Shown here: piece by piece, positions 40,972-52,142 of the stretch
Numbering within the stretch: position 1 is the stretch's first letter
How the letters are laid out: every line of letters begins with the position of its first letter
NCBI GenBank assembly: GCA_015039365.1
Contig: WION01000053.1
Span: 161,480-225,479, forward strand
From: Amanita rubescens
Taxonomy: Eukaryota > Basidiomycota > Agaricomycetes > Agaricales > Amanitaceae
Length of the DNA: 64,000 nt
Direction of reading: 5' to 3'
Translations under genes and position numbers: made by a program
Notes under the pieces: generated by a model
Databases searched by the model: none
What the model was told of the DNA's origin: nothing
What the model saw: only the letters and a program-made list of their open reading frames with translations

Positions 40972-42530
40972 TTAACAAACTAACGCCTCAAGCTTGCGCA
41001 TTAATACATCATCAGATACAAATGGACCACCGAAGTAGACAGGGACTTGGAATCCATCTTCATCTTCATCCCAAAAAAAATGATCAAAAATTTCAGAGGC
41101 ACCGCAGGCGTAAGACACCCGACAGATTGCCAGGTGGAGGTTGCAGATCCTCGGGTCGGGGAGTGTAACTTGATGACCACCAATGCCCGCCCCAAAATCT
41201 ATTTCATCACCGTCCCGCAGCAGTATGTAGCGTACCACCTTATCCGGTCGAACAACTCGGTAGTAGTACTTGTACTAAGTGATATGTGAATTCAAGATCG
41301 CAACCAAAACAAAAAAAAAACTCACTTGACCACCAGAGGATATCGCTTCGATTCCCCAGGCCAGATGCTTATCCATCGAATCGTGAGCATTAGTCTCGAG
41401 ATTCAACGCATTGCGTGGATGGTTTATGTTATCATGTATGGTTTGGGCGTCTAAAGCAGAGCCTGTAAACATTTCAATCGCAGCATGTGTTTGTGTCTAG
41501 AGAAATATTTAAATAAGGAAAGCGTCGTCCAAGGGATAGCGTTACCTTCGAATGGATAGAAAACGGGATGATATGAGCGCAGCGGGCCACCACTGCATTC
41601 GGAGGGAAGAAGGGCGCTTCCGTGAGCAGACAGTTGCCGCCATCGCGGAGCATGATCTACAACGGACCTTAGCCTAATATCCAATGAGTCAACTTGTCGA
41701 ACTTTCCAGGTCCTTTAAAGCCGATTGGCTCCTACTAGTAGCTTGTGTTAACAAGTCCTCGATTTCCTCGATGCGTCTACGATTCGGAGTAGAATGAACA
41801 CTATCTTGAGGTGTCTGTCTTCCACCGGGATTTCGAACTTGAAAAAGTAGAATGTCAACGCAAACTGGCTAACCTTGTGGCAAAAGAACCACATACAGGG
41901 GATCACCAGATGAGATAAGTAGTGACTCCCCAGCTGCGTAACTGTCGAGAGGTCGCCAGGGGACTCGGACTCCTGGAGTTCCTGAAGAACTTTAACTGCC
42001 CATTCATCTGCTGACAAAGTGGAAACCTCGCCATACACTTCCTCGGCTTAAAAGACATTCAGCAAGTAGAAAATCAAATCAACGAAGCAACAAACCCAAG
42101 GTTTTTACATGTCCATTCCCACACTTGCCAAGTTTAATTAACAACTCTTTAGCGATAGTTTCTGGGGATTGCGCGTGGGTGATCAGAGCTTGTAGTATTT
42201 TATGCGCCGGTAAGTCGAATGTTGAAGATTCTACGCCAACACGTCTGGCGATTCCTAGAGGCGGCTGTCCAGTGGATTCGTATCTCTCGTCCATTAGTTT
42301 CAAGAGGGTCAAAGGATAACTTGTGACTTGGGACATTCCCGCTACGGCGCAACCTGTAAGGTGAAGAGTTTTTCCGATCCGAGGCCTGAAATCTCTTGCT
42401 CGGACGAGACAACGGCGATACGCAAGCAGTCCAAGCAGCGCACGTCACATCCCGGCGAGACGCGAGACATCTTACGCTCTTCCGAGTCCTGATTGACTGC
42501 GCTTCCTGCATTTGTTCTCCGGTCCAACAA
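40972..42530 (-). CDS. HNH-domain protein, multi-exon
   Basis: On the minus strand the best-defined exons, in transcript order, are about 42336-42085 (MSQVTSYPLTLLKLMDERYE ... LITHAQSPETIAKELLIKLG), about 42050-41860 (ADEWAVKVLQELQESESPGD), an exon ending at 41546 with CAHIIPFSIHSK, 41496-41326 (DAQTIHDNINHPRNALNL, then HDSMDKHLAWGIEA) and 41274-40972 (YYRVVRPDKVVRYILLRDG ... DPRICNLHLAICRV). The CAHIIPFS, INHPRNALNL and HDSMDKHLAW blocks are the HNH nuclease core of a family expanded in Agaricomycetes. Introns at 41545-41497 and 41325-41275 have GT..AG ends. The N-terminal start is uncertain and may lie upstream of the MSQV methionine in the 42342-42530 region. Cellular role is not known. 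Confidence 0.7.
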
Positions 42531-42553
42531 CTCATCACTTCATTATCAACCAA

Positions 42554-42935
42554 CTGTCTTTGTCAGCTTTGTTGGTGGCCTGGCCAGATTCTTTCGCTGG
42601 GTGGCATGATCATGTTCGTTCATTATATTTTAAATTAGATCTTTCGATGAAACGAACTGCAAGTGCTTACGCATTGGTCAGTGGTATCAAGTTTCAAAAT
42701 TCAGTTTGGTATTCCATCTGAGCTCTGCGACCTTGACTGGCATCGTGACGCGGCTTTTGTCAAAACATACCATATGGGCATGTACACGTGCCATTCGACC
42801 AAGAATGATCAACCCGAACCCCGATAGCCGTAATGAACACTTCCGTTACAATTGGACTGATCACTCTCGGTTCTTCTTCTTTCCCCTCCATCCTCCTCCA
42901 TCCTCGCCCCTCCGCACTTCCGAGCTACCCCGTAC
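42554..42935. promoter_or_regulatory. Shared promoter between the HNH gene and the coiled-coil gene
   Basis: About 380 bp separate the two divergent genes. Its sequence is repeated, diverged, at 40425-40808. A pyrimidine-rich CTTCTTCTTTCCCCTCCATCC run lies just before the ATG at 42936, as is common in fungal promoters. No TATA box is clear. Confidence 0.55.
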
Positions 42936-45900
42936 ATGAGCATTCCTGGCCCAGATGCAGCACAGCCAACACGACCAGCGACACCCGAGAGCCTTTATAG
43001 CGCGACACCTACCATCGAAGACTTGACAGCTGCTCTGGCAGAGTTCTCCCAACGAGTTCCGCCTCCGGACCCTCCGCTTCGTCTCACTTGTTGTTGTGGG
43101 AAGGATGAATGTGAGAATTTGAGCAATTGGTTGGAAACAAAGGGGGGACTAGAGACCCGGTTGAGGTTGAGCGCCGGTAAGGTTGCAATCCGTTACTCTC
43201 TATGCTATTGACGTATGGTTGTTGTCAGAGGTTGGCCAAGCGTTGTTACGGCGCCACGAGGCTTATATGCATCGACATGAGGTTCGTTACCTTTCTACTG
43301 CGTTCTGGTGCCATTCTGACTCGGATCGCGATGGTGATACGATTCCATTTAGACACTTCCTAAGCGACAAGCTTCGATAACTAAGAGCACTGATAGTATC
43401 AGTTCCTTTGTGATCCATGGGTCACAAGAAGAAAGAGATAGCTATGTTGCCGAGTTACTCAAGGAGAAGGCTTTGTTGGAGAAGGTCCGTCCATGTTCGA
43501 TTCATTTTTAACGTTTCTTAAGATCTATCCTTTAGCGCCTGAACCAAGCACTCATCAACAGTGAGGTATCAGAAGCATCGACCAAGTCTATCCTTCAAGA
43601 GCTGGAAGAAGCACGAGCTACGATCTCACGACTGACAGCTACTCAAGCCCGTTCCACTGGCTGGGACATCCGCCTGTCCGCCGCGATGAAAGAGAGAAAC
43701 GATATACAACAAGAACGTGACGTCGAATCGCAGAGGGCTAGGTTGGCTGAAACGAGGTTTGCCGCTCTCAAAGAGAAAGCAGGTGTGTCATGTCCTTGAA
43801 TTTACGTTACTGGTTTCTCAAACTCTGGTATCGGTAGCTAAACTTCAAACGGAGGTCTACCAGCTTCAGGAAGCACTCGAGTCCAAGCGCGTCACTCATC
43901 TGGAGTCGTCCGATTGTACCCTACAAGATGCGCGCGCGCACATTCAACTCATGCAAAATGGGCAGCTTCCGCGTAGCGCGCATGATGAGCTGGCGAAAGT
44001 TCTGGAATCTCTGGTCAATGATAACGAGATCATCAAACGCGACAATGCGGAATTACAACAGCTATTATCAGATTGTCGGGAAGATTTTCATGCTTTGCAA
44101 GAGGAAGTGGAGGAACAGCGGCTTAATCAGGAACTACCGCGTAAGTGTCAGTTATGTCTTGCCTTGATTGATTGATCATGTATTCCTCAAAGCTAGAGCC
44201 CTGAGACACAAACAGAGTACAGCACCATCGTTTTCCATAAAAGAATTCTCAGTGAGTCTGTGTTGTCGCGCATAAATTAGCTGTTCTGACTTGAAAACCT
44301 TTGAGATACCTGTTCCGGACCAGCGAAGTACTAGTCTGGAACGGAGCTCGCGCGCATTCGTAAGATACATTTTATTTCATTTGGTCTACGAATTGATCCG
44401 GTAAAGCAGGAACCCCTGACACCAGAAACTAACCACCGTCCTCTTTCTCCCACAACACATCTGTCAACACCATCCGAACCACGATTATTGTACCATCCAC
44501 CCTGTTCCAGCAGCAGCCTATACCCAGCATTACAAATCAGCTATGATTTGGATCCAGATACCATCGACGAAGATGACGAACCTATTGGAAAGTCTATGCA
44601 TACCAAATCCACACCGACACGTTCTCGCGGCGTGCAGATGAACGGGACCTGGTCAACCTCTATACCATTTTCACAGTTTCGCTATCTCACTCCGTATGGC
44701 GCCTCTCTTCACCCTCCGCCACTTACTAGCAGTGACCCGCGTTCGGAATCTTCATCTTTTTCGTCCGAGACTCTCACATCACACATTGCCGTTCTCCTGG
44801 AACGATTGACCCAGCTCTTTTCCAAACTTGCTCAAGCGGATGCCCTCACTCTCACGAACCGTCTCAAACGCCAACATCTATACCATAACCCTGGCGATGT
44901 CAAGCACCTCTCGCGGTCAACCATTAACCAGATATTGGCTGATGCTATAGCATTGAAGTCTCAGTTCCGAGTATTACTAGAAGACGAAAAGATGGTTGCG
45001 GTGTGTACGAGGAAGGAGGTGCGGACTCTCTTCAGATTGATGAGAGAGATGTTTGGAGAGATGGGGAGACTGAGGGTTGTGCTGAACGATGTGATCTTGG
45101 ATCCAAGCCAGGCGCCGAGGGTGAGCGAAGCTGGGATGGATCCAAAGAAGAGGGAAGAGGATGGGTTGGGGGCTGGATCGAAAGATGGATGGGATGGGAC
45201 GCTGAATTGGATGGGTCCGTTGTCCAAATTGTTCTCCCCGGGTAACAGGACAGAGAAACGTCAGACGGAGGATCGACTGTCGGCCGGACCGCCACTTAGC
45301 AAGTCTACCAGTAACCAAAGCGCTGCGTCCGGAATAACAAGCTTGGGTGTAACAGGAGCAGTTGGAGGCCCCCGGTCCCGGCCGATAACTGTTCCAAAGA
45401 ATGCGCCTGCACTGGCTGCTTCGGCTACGACTGTCAACGTCGAGTTCTTGGGCGCGGGGCTCAAGGGCAAGACAGTGACTAATACATTCTCGAGCAGTGA
45501 TGGCCCCGTGCCGCCTTTGTTCTCTGTTTCTCCGGACAACCATAATGCCGAATGGCAGATGCAGCGCACTATTTCCGGTGCGGGAGGATCGAGGAACGTC
45601 ATGGACATTTTTGCCGGTGCGCCGTCAAAGGTGTTGGACCCTGAGCCATGGGTTGTGTTGCCTAGGACACCGCGGAAAGCCAGGTCAGCGATTATCCCAA
45701 CAATGGATTTAACGGGGAGGTCTAGTCCCACTCCTCGACCTACTGTGGAAAGCGGCGTAGGACATGGACAACCTGCGGAAGATGGAATGGGAAGAGTCAT
45801 AGGTGGACTCTCGAGATATGTTGATGCGGTCATCGACCCTGTCTTTGGCCGTGCATCAGGACCGTCTGATTACCTCCCGACGATGTCACCTCTACCGCTA

Positions 45901-46539
45901 ACGACCAAGGAAGACCAACAACGCAGCGTTTCAAACGAGAGACCAAATCAGGCCAGTGAACAGCCGAGTCGACCGCGTCTAAGGCGTGGATTGTCCGATT
46001 CTTCCATCCATTCTACGTTTACAAGTCAGGCTATGGACGAGGAGCGGTCTTATCCGCATTCACCCGTTGCTCCAAATTCAGGGCCAAGCGTCGGAGTGGT
46101 ACTGAACAGACAGCCTCGGTTTCCTGCCATGTGGCCTGATAGACAGTCGGTGCTGCAAGCGCTTAGTAGGACGATGCAGAATTTCAGGTTGGGACAGGGA
46201 GGAGCGAGCTCTGCCAAAGCTCGGACCACATCGTCAACGGGTAGCGCGGATGCAAGTAGCAGTGAGGTATCTCAAGAACCGCAGCCTCAATTGCCCGCTG
46301 AAGAAGCCAAGGTGCCGGTAAACGGGGAATTTCGAGCGACAAAGACGAGCGGGAAAGCTGGTGATCCTCATACTACTCCGCGGAAGGGAATGCGAGTGAA
46401 GCCGCGCAGTTCGACACCTACGGATTTGGGTGTGTCATACTATGAGTATCCAGCGCCGGGTGCAATGGGTACTTCGGCTCTTCTCAACTCCCTGCCTGCT
46501 CGCGCCAGTATGCGTGATCCGTTTGTGTGGGAAGCATAA
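42936..46539 (+). CDS. Coiled-coil protein with long Ser/Pro-rich C-terminus, about 8 exons
   Basis: Exons 42936-43176, 43229-43281, 43353-43484, 43536-43782 and 43838-44140 join in frame. One or two short exons follow at about 44217-44350, and the last exon is 44410-46539. The first part is Pro-rich (MSIPGPDAAQPTRPATPESL) with a CCCGKDEC motif. Residues encoded at 43410-44140 are a long coiled coil (AELLKEKALLEKRLNQALI, LQELEEARATISRL, RDVESQRARLAETRFAALKE). The last exon holds a helical segment (HIAVLLERLTQLFSKLAQAD ... TLFRLMREMFGEMGRLRVVL) followed by a low-complexity Ser/Pro/Gly region. The architecture suggests a cytoskeletal or scaffold protein. I do not recognise a named family. The joins between 44141 and 44409 are the least certain. 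Confidence 0.75.
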
Positions 46540-46844
46540 ATGCGGATCTATTCTATCTATGGAGTGTTTGAGTGGATTTTACGGGATGATTTATGGATAC
46601 TACATCTACGTCTATGTATTATGTATGTAGTCTTTTTTGGTTTACAAGGAGACTAGATTGCTTCCGTTTATGGGGATTTTCGATTTACGTAAACAAAGAA
46701 CTCCGACAACGCCGAATTTCAAAGCGCTGGCAGCCAACCGGCTAACAACAACTCCTTGATCAAGTGATCGTCCATCCTTGCCCCAACGTTCCCGTAAACC
46801 CCATTAGACATAGAGATTTGTTTGGGGAGGCCTGGGAGCGCGGA
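46540..46844. other. Intergenic spacer
   Basis: Holds the 3' end of the coiled-coil gene and the promoter side of the TMEM135-like gene. Nothing distinct was seen. Confidence 0.4.
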
Positions 46845-49096
46845 ATGGAAAATGATACCCAACCTTCAACTGCCCCTGGTTCCGGCCGGTCTTCTCCACG
46901 ACTTGACGCTGGCGAAAGCACCCCCGGAATTACCTTTACGCCCCGTCGCGCGATGGCTTCGTTTGATAATCTGGTCGCGCTGGCGAATCACCAGGAGCGG
47001 TTGAGGGAGGCGCGGAAGATGATGTGGAGGGATAGAGGAGAGCCTGTGGTGGAATTGGATAATCTGAAAGACTGCTTGAGGCATGCGGCAAAGGGTAGTT
47101 TTCGTGAGTTGAAGTTTGAGCTACTTTGCTTTTGGCGTTTGACGTAGTATGTACGAAAGGATCGGCAACCCTGGCATTTAATATTCGAGCCTGTGTTAAT
47201 TTGGTGCTGGCGTTGATGCGCTTGAATAGGGTACCAAGGTTTTTTCTTGTCCATCGAGTTGTATCAACGTTTTTTTCTGATTGGTGCTGTTAGAGATCAC
47301 CGTTTCGCGATGGTTAGGCATGCGGTGTTTGGTGAGGACACTTGGAGATTTGCGGCCATGCTAGGTGCGAGAAACTTTTATTCAGGCGCGACACGATAGA
47401 TTAACGCCCGCGTACATGTAGGGACCTTTACAGGACTTTACAAGTTTTTGATAAATGCGCTGCCAATATTTTTCCCTGCCATCAGCCCCGAGACTGAACA
47501 GTCAAAAAAGGCATCAACTGCTGATGGACCGACTCTGGACAACCCTGCTAAGACAGTGGAGGTTACGCTCCCTAAGCACAATGCTCGACTATCATTAAGC
47601 GCTCATGCACAACTTGTCTTTTTGAGGAAGAGAACGCGGAGATGGCATGCGGCATTGGCTGGAGCCATCGCTGGTGGTTTGGCCATCATATGGGAAAAGA
47701 GGAGCAGGAGAGAAATTGTCGCGCAGCAACTATTTGTCCGGTATGTTTCCCCACCTTTCCTTGTCAATGCAATGAATGACAGTACCTCAGCGGTCTTCAG
47801 GGATCCTATAATTCATTTACAACCAAACATAATATCCACATTCCTCACGGTGATGTATTATTGTTCTCGCTGGCGTAAGTATACTCGCCATCACAACCGA
47901 AAAAGTACTAAAGCATGTCGTAGATGTGGCCAAATTTTGTATGCGTTCCTACTTCGCCCAGATACCCTCGACAAGTCCTACAGGGCCTGGTAAGAAGCTC
48001 CTTGCTTTCGTATGATCATAATGAACTCCTTTTTTTAGGATAGGTCAGGCAGCCAAAGTTCCGCCCGGATGTCTGCGTATGAATTACGGTCTCGTAAAAG
48101 AAGATACGTTCGACGTGCGGGACCTAGACCAAATATGCGCGTTGTCGGTAAGCACCATTCTTCTCTTCTCTTTATCTCTTATCTCATAAGTCGTTTAGGA
48201 CATTACACCAACAAATCTAACAGATCTCAGTATTATGCGGGAGCAATTCTTCCCGTCTTCCTCCTCTCTAGATATCCCCCCATATCGCCCTAGATATGCT
48301 CCTTGCTCGGCAGTGCACCCTGCATTATCATCGTGCATGTCTGTTCCTCTTGATCGGTTCTTTGCCGTCTTCAAGTGGATGCTTCCTATCTATAGCGTTT
48401 TACATTTCGCCCCCGCGATATTGTTTAAATGGAAGTCCTTTATCCGAGATCCAGGAAACGTCCTCGTTAAATCTGGTTTGGGTAGCTTGAGAAGCTCGGC
48501 ATTCCTAGGAGTTTTTGTTATAATATACCAAAGTGAGTTGACAAACATTTTTATCGTCGCCCGATGAATGACAAGTACACGTCAGGCTTATTTTGTTATA
48601 AGCATTATCTCCATAGAGTTTTATCCGAACTGAAGCTATCATCATCCGCCTCCTCTAATCCGCTATCGAGGATACCACAACATGTGATTGACTACTTAGT
48701 TTCCAAATTGTCTTTTTGGTTCGCTGGCTTTGCAGCGGGACTGTCGTTATTTGTGGAGGAAAAGAGGCGGAGAGGTGAACTGGCCATGTATGTCCTGCCG
48801 AAGAGTTTAGAGAGTTTGTGGATTGCGGCGCGGGGGAGGGGGTTGGTATTCAGAACTGGCAAATGGGGCGAACCATTGGTAAGTGTAAGCGGGACGTTGG
48901 AGAGATCTGAATATAACGATATTTTTCAACAGTTGGCTACGATCGGAATGGGAATGGTCATGGTAAGTCTCTTCGCGTTTCGCCTAATGTCGCGAAGCGA
49001 ACTGAATTCCACTTTCAGAGCACTTACCAAAATGATCCACAACATTTATCTGGACTTGTTAGACGGATTCTATACCAATTTATTGGTCCCAATTGA
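46845..49096 (+). CDS. TMEM135-like multi-pass membrane protein, about 11 exons
   Basis: The start ATG at 46845 gives MENDTQPSTAPGSG. Joined exons read KDCLRHAAKGSF, then NIRACVNLVLALMRLNRVP, then GTFTGLYKFLINALPIFFPA, then WHAALAGAIAGGLAIIWEKR, RFFAVFKWMLPIYSVLHFAP, SFWFAGFAAGLSLFVEEKRR, AMYVLPKSLESLWIAARGRG, and end LATIGMGMVM plus TYQNDPQHLSGLVRRILYQF and IGPN. These are the hallmarks of the TMEM135 family (Tim17-like membrane proteins linked to peroxisomes, mitochondria and lipid storage in animals; also found in fungi). Last introns are GTAAGTGTAAG...CAACAG and GTAAGTCTC...TTTCAG. The 3' end was copied to 56311-56670. One early acceptor (near 47161) would be an unusual AAG. Confidence 0.85.
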
Positions 49097-49647
49097 GGCG
49101 AATTGGTGAGATATTTGACGTGCTCCATGTAATACTGTTGTCGAATTCTGATATTGTAGTTATGTCCCGTGGTCTCAGAACGAGCGCGCGAATCGCAGAA
49201 TCATGATATCTTAGACAGGTGTTGTCGACGCGCCAAGAAACGTCGATACTGGACGAAATGAGCAAAGATCCCTAAGTATGGTTCAGTAATGTATTTTCAT
49301 TCGAAATATTCTTTTGCTCGTACAGATAACCTGTATACCAACTCAATATAGCTCTGTAACTTAACTGATGAGGGACGCCAACAGTGTTCAGGCACCTTCG
49401 GATGTTTTCAAGGTGCGTACATGCAAGACGAGCCGAGGAGACAGACACCAATCGCTGCTGTTGGTACTAATCTAAGCTCCCGCCGACTTTGAGTTTGCTT
49501 GCTAGATCATCGCCACGCCATTTTGCCCCGCTCGTCCTCAATTTCAAGGCCTCGTTCTTCCCATATCACGCAGCTGCACTCTGAGAGTTATGTGTTTATT
49601 ATAATTATGTACCTTCAATACTTATATTGTAGCAAACACTCTGAGAG

Positions 49648-51673
49648 CTATGTAAAAGCCAAACCAAGCTGTTTCACCAAATCACCAATTGTAGGTCTAT
49701 CACTCGGACTCTTAGACCAGCATAGGCAGAGAAGCTGCCACATTCGGTCGTCCAACCCACGCTTGACAACACGCTCGTCTATGGGATGCTTGGGTAATTC
49801 ACCCAGCCCCTTACTGAAAACCACCTGGATACTTTTTTTAATATCCGGGTATGGCATTTCGTGTGTAAACAGCTAACAAATTTTCAGCATACCAATATCA
49901 AACGTGAAAGAACGTCTGACCCGACCTCTAGAATGGTCATGCCGAAGCTGTATATATCTCCCTTGGCCGACATGGCAGCTTGAATTTCGAATATCTCTGG
50001 TGCACACCATCTACAACTGTCGGACTGGTTAGTGGTTTGGGTGATCAGATTACCCTCAAGCTATAAGAATGCGACTAAACCGTGGATACGATGCAGAACA
50101 GATTGGCGGTACATACCTTTGCAAGCGCAAAATCCGTGATTAGCGGCTGGCCTTCGTCTCCGATAAGCACATTTTCCTTGTAAAGGGTCAGCATACTCCT
50201 ACGCCAGTGTCGTGAAAGGACGCAAACGGCTCTCAAATTTCCGTGTACGATAAACATAGAGTGAAGGACCTCGATACCTTCTGCTATTTCGAGAATCTAC
50301 GACGATCAATATTCCAGCAGGAACAAGTGGATAAAGTAACGCACTAGTTTTTTGTAAATATCTTTGACATCATCCTGCTTCTTGACATAACTCAACGCAT
50401 TTCCATTCTTCATCCATGGGCTAACCAGAGCCCTGGTATGATGACGCTATAACGATGGACACTAGATGTCATTGTCGAGACTCACAGACAAAGGCCATCA
50501 GGGGAGTAGAAACCATAGAACGGTATGATATGCTTTCCCTTGTCCTTTTCATATATTTTCACCCACACTTCGACCTCACGCCTAATCCTCTGAGGGTACT
50601 ATGTGAATCACGAGGGGAAGATCCGACGCCAGTGAGACGTACCCTGACATTATTCTCATCCCTCATATTGATGCCACGGATGACCTTAATTCTGACATCT
50701 TGACTGTGGAGATATCTTCCTTTGTACATATCGATGTTATTGCCGTCTTCAATGCGTCTCTCTCCGGCCCATTCGACCTCTTTGGGACTTAGTTGGCATT
50801 CTGGTGGGATTCGACCAGATGATTCCAATAATTTGTATAGGTTCTCTGCCATACGTTTGCGTTCCCCCTCTGATACGGTCTCCAAGTTCTAATCTCGAGC
50901 ATCAAGTAGCTAGTCTAGGCTTGAATGTACAGTCGACGTACCCGTTGTATCATCGCCGAGATCTTCCTTTGATCATCTTCCGTAATTCTGCCTTCCTTTA
51001 CCTGCTGCATTACTTGTTGTGCGAAATTGGGAGAGGCAAACCGGTCCATCATATCTTTACTGTTGACATCGAGCACCTCTTTCAGCTGTTCTCCCTCTTC
51101 CCACTGGTATGCCAGCCCTTCCATGTGCGCAACCGTCTGAAAGGCCGTCAAGAAGTATTCCCTCTAGATATAGAGTGCTTACAGTGAAGATAAGTAGGCA
51201 TTCAGATATTGCTCTGTCGCAGCCATCCAAATCCGCCTTAAAATCGGCTTGGTGCGTTAGCATATAAAGCCGGCCTTTCCCATCCCATCTCGTCATCGTA
51301 TCCTTGACCTGGTTGAGACATCTATAGGTCATCAGTAAAATGGATTGTGGAGGACGCCGGCTACTGACCTGAATACATGGTCTCGGTATTCGACTGTCTG
51401 CTTGGGGTAAGGCAGGTTTTCGTACTGCTCGAGAGAAGCACACAGGTTCTTGCATCTCTGAGAGATGTGGCGTGCAGCGTTCCTATCAACAAGTTAGAAT
51501 AGTTGATTGTGTCGCGAGAGCTGCGATACATATACATACTTGTTTACAGGGACCATTTCACATAATTGATAGATGAGGGTGAGGGTGTCCCCACCAACCG
51601 ACACACCAGGAGATAGTGCGGAAAGAGCAGCGTTTTGGATCGCGGGCTTGGGGGAGGAGGAGAGAGCACCCAT
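49648..51673 (-). CDS. MLKL-NTD-like plus pseudokinase protein, multi-exon
   Basis: The start ATG at 51673 gives MGALSSSPKPAIQNAALSAL. The N-terminal region (SVGGDTLTLIYQLCEMVPVN, CKNLCASLEQYENLPYP, MTRWDGKGRLYMLTHQADFK, LDGCDRAISECLLIFT) is a helical bundle of the kind found at the N-terminus of fungal MLKL-like proteins. A middle helical region (AQQVMQQVKEGRITEDDQRK) leads to a protein kinase fold: beta-3 lysine in VRIKVIRG, catalytic loop HGNLRAENVLIG, metal motif TDFALAK, WCAPEIFE, GDIYSFGMTILE and SDRPTIGDLVKQL. The HRD Asp is Asn here and DFG reads DFA, so catalysis is doubtful. The stop is at 49648, convergent with the TMEM135-like gene. Membrane or cell-death function is only inferred from the MLKL likeness. 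Confidence 0.75.
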
Positions 51674-52142
51674 GGCAGGGATAGAACACGAGGACTGAAT
51701 GGGCTCCCTTCCCTCGCACAGCTATTTCCGAGGCCTTACCTGATAGGACTCGTGCGGCATCATCTTCCATATCTAGATATAAATACGGCAAGACCATGGC
51801 CAGCCTTTCTTCCAGTTTCGCGTCCTGGTCTCAGCTAACGGCGAGCGCACACTTGTCATTCGCCAACGAGACGACTTGAAAGAAGACCGAGAGCTCGCTG
51901 TGCCTCATGCATTGAAGCGAGCTGAAACGAGAAAATGAAAAGCTTAATCCGACCAGTACCAATCCGTACGTGGAAGCATGTCAGTTTCCTATTTAAAATA
52001 TCCGCTAATTGTACACCAGTACCGCCACGATATATAGCCGCTCCCAATCACAGCCACCAAGAATATACACCTGAAGGCATGTATAAAAAGTGATCCTAAC
52101 GGCAGCATTGGATTACCTGAGACCGATCAATGGTGCGCCGCC
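51674..52142. other. Spacer upstream of the pseudokinase gene
   Basis: A short frame (MEDDAARVLSGK..., minus strand) and a TATATAT motif near 52033 occur here, but no gene is supported. It is likely 5' UTR and promoter. Confidence 0.4.

Noticed and set aside
45261..45833. 190-codon minus-strand frame
   Set aside because: Antisense shadow of the low-complexity last exon of the coiled-coil gene.
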